Part shown: one piece after another, positions 21,253-29,059 of the stretch | Position numbering within the stretch: the stretch's first letter is position 1 | How the letters are laid out: the number at the start of each line of letters is the position of its first letter | Assembly (NCBI RefSeq): GCF_947507565.1 | Contig: NC_089188.1 | Location: forward strand, 868,001-932,000 | Direction: 5' to 3' | Origin: Oscarella lobularis | Taxonomy: Eukaryota > Porifera > Homoscleromorpha > Homosclerophorida > Oscarellidae | DNA: 64,000 nucleotides | Notes under the pieces: generated by a model | What the model saw: the letters and a program-made list of their open reading frames with translations, nothing else | What the model was told of the DNA's origin: nothing | Database searches by the model: none | Made by a program: the position numbers and the translations under genes

Positions 21253-22794
21253 ATGGTTCTCTTCTTCATTTTCCTGAGCCTCGTTTGGCCGACAATTGTT
21301 GCTGACTCAACGTGTCGATTTGCCAAAGAATTTTCGACAGAAGATCTCGTCGCCAGCCAGTCTAAAAGGGAGAAGTTCATTGCTCTTGCCATGGAATACG
21401 AAGGTCGCTTTAATCAGCCTAGCGTTGGCTACAACGGTCCATCTGGACACACGTACGATTCGCATTTGATTGATTATCGAACGGGCGAGCTCCAGACGAG
21501 CTTCAACGCCTTCAGCGCACCCTCGAAAGAAGCAATTCACGTGACCATATTAGCACTCGCCCTGGACGAAAATCCACTCGGCGAAATCTACGTCAAAGCC
21601 GGCAACGAAGGCGTCAATTCGCAAACCCGAATTATTGACATTCTTACGCGAAAAATTTCAACATACGAAAAATTTCGAGAAACCTATCCGGGATACGGCG
21701 GATACATGCCGTGGGTCACAGTCAACGACACGGGAATTCATCCCACACGTGGCTACCAAAATCCATATCAGTGTCCGTCACTGGACAACGGCGAACTCAT
21801 ATGGGCTCTCTATCTCATTTATAACGTATTGAATGATCGTGGATATGGAGCCTTGGGTAAACGCTATAAGAGCCAATTCGACGCAATGATAAAGTACGGC
21901 AAGATGATGTTCTACGAAGGCAACGGCATCGTCTCCGGCAAAATCATCATAAAAAATGCCTCGGCAACACCATTTCCGGACAACTACGCTCCCCAGGGGT
22001 CGTACAGCCTCGACGATCCCTACGAAGGCGAACTCTTCACCGTCTTCCTCGACCTGTTCGCCGACTGGGGATCGAACGAGAGCGATCGCGACGCGATGTG
22101 GATAGCGAAACGATCCCAATTGGCGTCGGTCAATTACGAGACGCCTCGCGGACCGATCACCGTTCAAGAGGGCTGGCACTATTCGTCGCACGAAATGTGG
22201 AAATTTTTGGAATTGCCCTACGTCGACGTGCCCCTCGTTCGACGGCTCTTTGAGAATGGTGAACGCGTGCGAACGTGGAATTCCGATTTGAAGGGAATTC
22301 CCGGGCTCTACGCCGCCGTTCACGACGTGTCGCGCGACGACGACGTGCGCGGGTATTTCGTGCCGGGAATATCGGAGGTGGCGCGAGCGAAGTCGACTCG
22401 GTTTGACGTCGTGACGCCCTATGGGGCGTTTCCGACGATATTGGCGAATTTGAGTGTTGGGATTGCTTGGTATCATAATATGCTGCTTGGGCAAAAGATG
22501 CAAGGGCCGTACGGGTCGACTGAAGGGGCCAATGTCAATGGGACGGAAATTAGTCCTATTGTTAGTTGGGATACTAAACAGACGACGATTGTTGCGCTCT
22601 TGGGAGGTGCAGGCGCTTCGATTGGGAAGTATCTGAAGAGGGAGTCCGGGGCAAAGTATCAGAGGTTCTATGATGTTATACAGAGGGAGTATGGGATGAA
22701 GTTTCCGAGTATCAAAGGGGAGGATTTGGGATACAAACTGCCGCGGACGCAGATTCCCACAACTCACTTGGAAGACTTTAGTTCCTGCAGATGA
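21253..22794 (+). CDS. Secreted enzyme resembling endo-beta-1,2-glucanases (intact copy B)
   Basis: 513 residues in one exon, unlike nearly every neighbour. The ATG gives a signal peptide (MVLFFIFLSLVWPTIVA). Recognisable blocks: YEGRFNQPSVGY, APSKEAIHV, YPGYGGYMPWV, DNGELIWAL, YAPQGSYSLDDPYEGEL, TPRGPITVQEGWHYSSHE, VTPYGAFPTIL, GPYGSTEGANVNGT and VSWDTKQTT. Conserved acidic and aromatic residues in alternating helical blocks fit an (alpha/alpha)6 barrel glycosidase; from memory the pattern is closest to the SGL-type endo-beta-1,2-glucanases (GH144/GH162 clan), which cut bacterial beta-1,2-glucans. I could not check this. Absence of introns suggests lateral acquisition or retroposition. Paired head to head with receptor B. 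Confidence 0.55.
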   Translation: MVLFFIFLSLVWPTIVADSTCRFAKEFSTEDLVASQSKREKFIALAMEYEGRFNQPSVGYNGPSGHTYDSHLIDYRTGELQTSFNAFSAPSKEAIHVTILALALDENPLGEIYVKAGNEGVNSQTRIIDILTRKISTYEKFRETYPGYGGYMPWVTVNDTGIHPTRGYQNPYQCPSLDNGELIWALYLIYNVLNDRGYGALGKRYKSQFDAMIKYGKMMFYEGNGIVSGKIIIKNASATPFPDNYAPQGSYSLDDPYEGELFTVFLDLFADWGSNESDRDAMWIAKRSQLASVNYETPRGPITVQEGWHYSSHEMWKFLELPYVDVPLVRRLFENGERVRTWNSDLKGIPGLYAAVHDVSRDDDVRGYFVPGISEVARAKSTRFDVVTPYGAFPTILANLSVGIAWYHNMLLGQKMQGPYGSTEGANVNGTEISPIVSWDTKQTTIVALLGGAGASIGKYLKRESGAKYQRFYDVIQREYGMKFPSIKGEDLGYKLPRTQIPTTHLEDFSSCR

Positions 22795-22845
22795 AGTCTG
22801 TGTAACTTGGCCTCAATAGCCTATCTAAAGCCCTTCACATTTTTT

Positions 22846-23092
22846 CAGTACCTTTTTATTGAAGAAAATTGACTCCATCAATTCTTCTAGACTGATTATG
22901 TAAAGAAGGAACTTCAGTTGAACTTGTAGCTCCAACAAGAACCCCATCCTTGGCTAACAAAGTGGTCAGTCAAACAGCAACATTCTGCTATTGATACCAT
23001 TTAATTAGCTGCAAACTTAGACCTACATCATAATAATTCTCATCCAACGTCACACACACTTTTTGTTCAGACACGTTTCTTGTACAAGGAAA
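22846..23092. repeat. Direct repeat shared with 26166-26440
   Basis: About 245 bp (CTTTTTATTGAAG, then TTGACTCCATCAATTC, then CATCCAACGTCACACACAC) recur in the same orientation at 26166-26440, upstream of the second BTB-Kelch gene. No coding content is seen. Confidence 0.85.
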
Positions 23093-23385
23093 CATAAGAT
23101 GGATTCAATCTATTTCCTGGTTTTACTACGGTTTTGAAGCGCTTATGATAAACGAATGGGGGTCTCCACTACTGAGTAAGACTGATATGTACAGCTTTTT
23201 AATTAGTAACACATTATTTGCGAAATTGTCGTTCAGTATTTAGCAACACGTGTTCGTTTCAATTAATTTAATACTTTTTCTTGTGTAGAATGCAAGGTAG
23301 AAGATATTGGCTGTCTAAAAAATGGATCAGTTGTTCTCACTTCACTTGGTCTACATGAGGTACTCTTCACGTACAAAACATTTGC
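23093..23385 (+). pseudogene. ABCG transporter 3' exon fragments (inverted copy)
   Basis: Two exon pieces match the ABCG gene at 29.1-32.0 kb but on the opposite strand: about 23098-23185 ([20 protein letters not shown], with indels) matches 29495-29420, and about 23289-23358 ([20 protein letters not shown]) matches 29287-29215. The intron between them is also similar. No other transporter exons are present here and the terminal membrane-span exon is absent, so this is a remnant. Confidence 0.8.
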
Positions 23386-23470
23386 CGATTATTTATAATT
23401 AAAGAATGCAACAGCATACTACAGTATCAGTTAAACTCAAATTCGCCCACAAAAGCATTAAAGCGTGCTT

Positions 23471-25222
23471 TCAAAAAAGATTGAAAGTCAGACACCTGTC
23501 AATTGCCCCAACTCCGCAACCCAAACGCTTGTCGATCAGTCGAGGCCCCTCCACGTACTGTGCCACTTCCTTATTCATATCGTACCAAAAGAACGTTTGC
23601 ACGTCCGAGGTGGGATGGCCATCGCCTCGCATCACACCACCGACGCTATATTCTTTTCCATTAGCAAGGCAGTAAGTGTTTTTATAAAAATTGAGAAAAT
23701 TATCCAGAAAAGAGGGACAACCCCTAATTTCGAAACGAGTCAATTCTCCGCTTCGTACGTCGAGCCTGACATGCTCAAAAGGAACAAAATCGTTATCAAT
23801 TTCTCGCCACAAATGCAAGCAGTGATCGTCTGCGCACACGACTTCAAATCTGGAATACCGACTAACAGAACAGTCGAGGAAAGAGACGTCTAACCAACGA
23901 TTGGCAACGGGATCGTATTTGAAAACATCCAAGCCATTTCTGGACTGACAGAAATAATTAGAACCGAAAACATAGATTTCATCATTCAAAACGGTGGTTC
24001 CTTGAACGCGGGCAGACTTCGAAATAGGTTGGAGTACCGTCCAACTATTCGTTACCGGGCTGTATCGCTCGCAATGCGTGACACCATGCCGGGTTAGATT
24101 ACAGCCGCAACCCATTGCGTAGATGCAATCACCATAAATGAGAACCCCTCTTCTTGTACGACTCTCGTGCATGGACGCAACATCTTCAACCCAACGGCCT
24201 TGTGTTGAATCATACCGCTCCACGGAATGCAAATCCTCTCCTCCAACAGCATAGACACTCTCGCCAAGGCTGACGACGCCAGGCATGAATCGCTCTTCAT
24301 TCAGAGAAGGAAACTCTTTCCAGACGTTCCAAAGATGATCGTAGTATTCAACTGTATTTGTTCGTATGAAATTAACAGCACCGCCAGCTGCTGCTAATAG
24401 ACCTTTGCCAAGTCGATGAGGAGAGGGCAGATCTCTTTCTAAAGCAGATATCTTTTCAACTATCAGACTAGAGTTTATTGAAAAATCCGGATGAGATAGG
24501 ACAGATTCTTGTACAAATTGCTCTGGGATGAGCGAAAATCGAACCGATTTTGCTAATTCTTCTATGTTCGACTTTCGGTTCTCCTTGTCGTGTTGAATCC
24601 ATTGCAGGACAATGTCCCACACTTCTTCCTGTCTCGCCACAGCAAGATCATCCGAGGTCAACAGTTGAGAGACGTGCTCCAGCGAAAGACGTCGAAATTC
24701 ATCCGTCTGCGCCAAATCGACTATATGAAACGCCGCATGTCGACGAGCAACAGAGAGCAGCTTCTGGCAATTGTATTGATCAGCAAACTTCAACCATCGA
24801 AGGCAAGTGCGCTTGTTCATGTGCCTAACCAGCCCCTCGCAGCAATAGTCGACCACATCCTCAAACAATAGCCGATGAGCAGCACAGAAAAGCGCCACAT
24901 CATTATCGGAAATGACGTCGATTTTTCCCGTGTAAGCAAAATCGACGAGCGCCTTCACGGAAGCCGAATCGACGTCGCCAAGAAAAATCCGCTTCTCGCA
25001 GCTTTCGCGCATATCGACGTTGAACATTGTGCGGAAATAGGGACTCGCCGAAGCGAGCACGAGTCGATGAGCCGGAATTTCGACGCCGTCGTCGAGAACC
25101 AAGACGACGTCTATCAGTTCCATCGACGAACGAAGAGTTTCGACATTTCGAAGGAATTCAGACGATCGATCCGCTTTGGAGAAGGAGATCTTGTAAGACA
25201 CCGGACTCGTGGAGGAATCCAT
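23471..25222 (-). CDS. BTB-BACK-Kelch protein (KLHL-like), intact copy
   Basis: 583 residues in one exon. BTB domain at residues 38-140 (DVVLVLDDGVEIPAHRLVLA, SPYFRTMF, FAYTGKI), BACK domain at about 145-255 (CLRWLKFADQYNC, FRRLSLEHVSQLL, EEVWDIVLQWIQHD), then degenerate Kelch blades (GGAVNF, VYAVGGEDLHSVERYD, YAMGCGC, NEIYVFG, YSVGGVMRGDGH). Such proteins are usually substrate adaptors of Cullin-3 E3 ligases. ATG is followed by Ser/Thr-rich residues before the BTB. It lies as an inverted copy of the gene at 26531-28298. GG doublets are missing in some blades, so the propeller may be irregular. Confidence 0.9.
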   Translation of the reverse strand: MDSSTSPVSYKISFSKADRSSEFLRNVETLRSSMELIDVVLVLDDGVEIPAHRLVLASASPYFRTMFNVDMRESCEKRIFLGDVDSASVKALVDFAYTGKIDVISDNDVALFCAAHRLLFEDVVDYCCEGLVRHMNKRTCLRWLKFADQYNCQKLLSVARRHAAFHIVDLAQTDEFRRLSLEHVSQLLTSDDLAVARQEEVWDIVLQWIQHDKENRKSNIEELAKSVRFSLIPEQFVQESVLSHPDFSINSSLIVEKISALERDLPSPHRLGKGLLAAAGGAVNFIRTNTVEYYDHLWNVWKEFPSLNEERFMPGVVSLGESVYAVGGEDLHSVERYDSTQGRWVEDVASMHESRTRRGVLIYGDCIYAMGCGCNLTRHGVTHCERYSPVTNSWTVLQPISKSARVQGTTVLNDEIYVFGSNYFCQSRNGLDVFKYDPVANRWLDVSFLDCSVSRYSRFEVVCADDHCLHLWREIDNDFVPFEHVRLDVRSGELTRFEIRGCPSFLDNFLNFYKNTYCLANGKEYSVGGVMRGDGHPTSDVQTFFWYDMNKEVAQYVEGPRLIDKRLGCGVGAIDRCLTFNLF

Positions 25223-25361
25223 GCGGGAGCGGGAGCGGGAGCTGACGACGTTCCTAACTCGCGCGCATGCTCAGTGACGTGAAGGAGAAGTAATGCCCGA
25301 AGCATAGGAGTACAGTACATGTACATGTGGAGGCATATCTATGGTGGAGGTGGAGGTTAAT

Positions 25362-25475
25362 TAAAAACACGGGCCTGGAGATATCAACTAAAAAGCAAGC
25401 TAGGATATCATTGTTTCTGGACGAATAAAGAAACAGCCCAAAAAGAAAAGGAAGATATGACGTTGGCGCTCTAGT
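25362..25475 (-). pseudogene. ABCG intron/exon fragment
   Basis: Matches 29493-29620, the end of the ABCG exon encoding [12 protein letters not shown] plus its downstream intron (aaaaacacgggcctggag...). Here it is cut on both sides and joined to a Kelch 3' piece, showing that the two genes were copied together. Confidence 0.8.
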
Positions 25476-25483
25476 ATAGGAGT

Positions 25484-25660
25484 ATAGCGTCGGTGGTGTG
25501 ATCCAAGAAGGTCATTCGGCCGTGGACGTGCAAACGTTCTTTGGTACGATATGAATAAGGAAGTGGCGCAGTACGTGGAGGGCCCTCCACTGATCAACAA
25601 GCGTTCGCGTTGCGGAGTCGGGGCAATTGACAGGTGTCTGACTTTCAATCCTTTTTGAAA
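25484..25660 (+). pseudogene. BTB-Kelch 3' end fragment
   Basis: The last 58 or so codons of the Kelch gene (YSVGGV to CLTFNPF) are present, with the duplicated 3' flank continuing to about 26095. A base is missing in the TTCTTTGG run (TTCTTTTGG in the full copies) and the GATGCGAGGC segment is altered, so the frame is broken. Confidence 0.85.
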
Positions 25661-26095
25661 GCACGTCCTAATGCTTTTGTGGGTGAATTTGAGTTTAATT
25701 AACTGATTGTGTATTATTGCTTTCTTTAATTATAAATAATGTGGCAATTGTGAAGAGTCATTTATTTTCTGTTTATTTAGAAATCAAGTAAAATGTTCAG
25801 TGTCTTGCAGCAGTTTGATGGCAGGATTGTCTGATGCCCGTATGTCCGGGTAGGGTAAACGGCTTTTCAAGGAAAACCAAGCAAAAACCGTTTACCCTAC
25901 ACGGATATACGGGCCACCGCATCGATGGTGTTACACTATACTCCAATGAATGCACTTTCGTGGACTGCCCATCAACTGAAAAATTGCCTGCTTTCAAAAA
26001 GTTTATTATTTAAAAAAGAAAAAAGAAAGAAATTTCAAACGCCATAGAGTTGCAATATGAGCTCGTTTCTTGCCGGCAGATGAGGCCTCCTCCGA
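25660..26095. repeat. Duplicated Kelch 3' flank
   Basis: Direct copy of about 28298-28740 downstream of the second Kelch gene, including AT-rich DNA and the long hairpin listed separately. No gene seen. Confidence 0.9.
25837..25913. other. Long imperfect hairpin in Kelch 3' flank, copy 1
   Basis: Arms of about 25 nt: CCCGTATgTCCGggTAGGG plus TAAACGG pairs with CCGTTTACCCTA, then CGGATATACGGG, around a loop of about 27 nt. The second copy is at 28488-28564. It could be a structured 3'UTR element, a small-RNA precursor or a MITE-like remnant. Confidence 0.8.
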
Positions 26096-26165
26096 GTCTT
26101 TGTTAATCACATCCAGTCAACGGTCTGGGTATGCTAGACGAGCCTTCCTTTTTCAGATTTTGTAC

Positions 26166-26530
26166 TTGAACCGCACCTTTTTATTGAAGGAAATTGACTC
26201 CATCAATTATTCTAGACTGAATATGTAAAGAAGAAAGAAAAAACTTTAGTTGAACTTGTAGCAACAACAAGAATCTCATTCTTGCCTTGAGTTGGCTAAC
26301 AAAGTGGTCAGTCAAAAGCAACTTTCTGCTATTGATACACTTCAATTAGCTGCAAACTTAGACCTATTGTACAACATAAAAATTCTCATCCAACGTCACA
26401 CACACTCTTTTTGTTCAGACGCCTTTCCTGTATAAGCCCAGAGACGACGATTACTCCAGAGATTACTCCATATCTCCCACGTCACTGAGCATGCGCGCGA
26501 GTCTACGTCAGAGTAACGTCACAGCTCCGC
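26166..26530. other. Upstream region of second Kelch gene
   Basis: Contains the second copy of the 245-bp direct repeat (26166-26440). The final 70 bp before the ATG resemble the upstream flank of the inverted Kelch copy (CTCAGTGACGT/ACGTCACTGAG), so the promoters are shared by duplication. Confidence 0.6.
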
Positions 26531-28298
26531 ATGGATTCCTCCACGGGTCCCACGAGTCCGGTGTCTTACAAGATCTCCTTCTCCAAATCGGATCGATCGT
26601 CTGAATTCCTTCGAAATGTCGAAACCCTTCGTTCGTCGATGGAACTGATAGACGTCGTCTTGGTTCTCGACGACGGCGTCGAAATTCCGGCTCATCGACT
26701 CGTGCTCGCTTCGGCGAGCCCCTATTTCCGTGCAATGTTCAATGTCAATATGCGCGAAAGCTGCGAGAAGCGGATTTTCCTTAGCGACGTCGATTCGGCT
26801 TCGGTGAAGGCGCTCGTCGATTTTGCTTATACGGGAAAAATCGACGTCATTTCCGATAACGATGTGGCGCTTTTCTGTGCTGCGCATCGGCTATTGTTTG
26901 AAGATGTCGTCGACTATTGCTGCGAGGGGCTGGCTAAACACGTGAACAAGCGCACTTGCCTTCAATGGTTGAAGTTCGCTGATCAGTACGATTGCCAGAA
27001 GCTGCTCTCTGTTGCTCGTCGACACGCGGCGTTTCATATAGTCGATTTGGCGCAGATGGATGAATTTCGACGTCTTTCGCTGGAGCACGTCTCTCGACTG
27101 TTGACCTCGGATGAACTTGCTGTGGCGAGAGAGGAAGAAGTGTGGGACATTGTCCTGCAATGGATTCAACACGACAAGGAGAACCGAAAGTCGAGCATAG
27201 GAGAATTAGCGAAATCGGTTCGATTTTCGCTCATTCCAGAGCAGTTTGTACCGGAATCTGTCCTATCTCATCCGGATTTAAATTTATCTGCCTCAGAAAG
27301 AGATCTGCCCTCGCCTCATCGACTTGGGAAGAGCAAAGTTCTATTAGCAGCTGGCGGTGTTGTTAGTACTGACCACAAAAATTTTGACTTTGATTTCGCC
27401 ACACTAACTAATACTGTTGAATACTACGATCATCTTTGGAACGTCTGGAAAGAGTTTCCTTCTCTGAATGAAGAGCGATTCATACCGGGCATCGTCAGCC
27501 TTGGCGAGAGTGTCTATGCTGTTGGAGGATTTCGTTTGCATTCCGTGGAGCGGTATGATTCAACGCAAGGCCGTTGGGTTGAAGATGTTGCGCCCATGCA
27601 GGAAAGTCGTACAGGAGGAGTTCTCGTTTATGGTGATTGCATCTACGCAATGGGTTGTAACTATGTTCGAACCCATGATCACGCATTGCGAGCAATACAG
27701 CCCGGTGACGAATACTTGGACGGCACTCCACCCAATTTCAAAGTCTGTCTGCGTTCACGGAACCACTGTTTTGAATGATGAAATCTTTGTTGTCGGCTCT
27801 CAGGATTCCCGTCAGTTGACCGGTGGCTTGGATGTTTTCAAATACGATCCCGTTGCCAATCGTTGGTTAGACGTCTCTTTCCTCGACTGTTCTCAAAACA
27901 GCGTTCGTTGGTATTCGAGATTCGAAGTTGTGTGCGCAGCCGGTCACTGCTTACATTTGTGGCGAGAAATTGATAACTTTCGTTTTCCTTTTGAGCATCT
28001 CAGTCTCGATGTACGAAGCGGGGAATTGACTCGTTTCAAAATTAAGGGTTGTCCCTCCTTTCTGGCTAATTTTCTCTATTTTCATAGCAACACTTACTGC
28101 CTTGCTAATGGAAACGAATATAGCGTCGGTGGTGTGATGCGAGGCGATGGCCATTCCGCCTTGGACGTGCAAACGTTCTTTTGGTACGATATGAATAAGG
28201 AAGTGGCGCAGTACGTGGAGGGCCCTCCACTGATCAACAAGCGTTCGAGTTGCGGGGTCGGGGCAATTGACAGGTGTCTGACGTTCAATCTTTTTTGA
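26531..28298 (+). pseudogene. BTB-BACK-Kelch copy 2, frameshifted
   Basis: Same gene as 23471-25222 in opposite orientation. BTB and BACK are intact. Around 27655-27685 the reading frame changes: 29 bases in copy 1 between GCAATGGGT and CACGCATTG are 24 here, so the frame goes from YAMGCNYV to an ORF that stops at 27778, while the true Kelch sequence (THCEQYSPVTNTW) goes on in another frame to CLTFNLF at 28298. No GT-AG intron could repair this. Copy 2 also carries an extra stretch (STDHKNFDFDF) before NTVEYYDHLW. A truncated BTB-BACK protein of about 415 residues could still be made. Confidence 0.85.
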
Positions 28299-28487
28299 AA
28301 GCACGTCCTAATGCTTTTGTGGGTGAATTTGAGTTTAATTAACTGATTGTGTATTATTGCATTTTTAATTATAAATAATGTGGCAATTGTGAAGAGTCAT
28401 TTATTTTCTGTTTATTTATAAATCAAGTAAAATGTTCAGTGTCTTGCGGCAGTTTGATGGCAGGATCCTCCTACGTATTGTCTGATG

Positions 28488-28564
28488 CCCGTATGTCCGG
28501 GTAGGGTAAACGGCTTTTCAAGGAAAACCAAGCAAAAACCGTTTACCCTACACGGATATACGGG
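28488..28564. other. Long imperfect hairpin in Kelch 3' flank, copy 2
   Basis: Same structure as at 25837-25913, with the arm bases identical in both copies, about 190 bp after the Kelch stop codon. Confidence 0.8.
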
Positions 28565-28740
28565 CCACCGCATCGTTGGTGTTACACTCTACTCCAATGA
28601 ATGCACTTTCGTGGACTGCCCATCAACTGAAAAATTGCCTGCTTTCAAAAAGTTTATTATAAATAAAAAGAAAGAAATTTCAAATAAAAATTGTAACGCC
28701 ATAGAGTTACAATATGAGCTCGTTTCTTGCCGGTGAGGCC

Positions 28741-29059
28741 TCTTCCGAGTCTTTTGTTAATCACAATCCAGTCAACGGTCTGGGTATGCTAGACGAGCTT
28801 CCTTTTGCACTGTTTTGGGCTGTCAGATGTCCAATTGGGTGCGGCTAGCTGCATAAAACACAAAAGAAAAACTAGCTAACATCGATATTAATTAAGAGAA
28901 CGGAAACAGGTGAACAAGAATAAGATCTACTATAGGATGATCATGACGCAGTATCTTTACTCAATTAAAAGAAAAACGTGCTTTTACTGCTTCTCGGGAG
29001 GGTGAAAGGAGTCGAAATTAATTAAGTATTAATAAGAGCGTACGACGAAAATTCCGCTT
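28741..29059. other. Intergenic between convergent Kelch copy 2 and ABCG
   Basis: AT-rich, with several TTAATTAA-like motifs. No coding exon recognised. Confidence 0.5.

Larger units (their letters stand above)
17043..22706. repeat. Tandem segmental duplication, unit B
   Basis: Second copy of the unit at 11276-17042, starting with the same GCGACCCGGATAAG. Introns and exons of the receptor gene are almost identical to copy A, pointing to a recent event or gene conversion. Here the enzyme gene runs on past the unit A junction point into its own 3' end, so B (or its ancestor) is the likely source. Confidence 0.95.

Noticed and set aside
21778-22767. 329-residue minus-strand ORF
   Set aside because: Antisense shadow of the glucanase-like gene; the matching frame in copy A (16114-16839) is shorter and there is no start context or domain.
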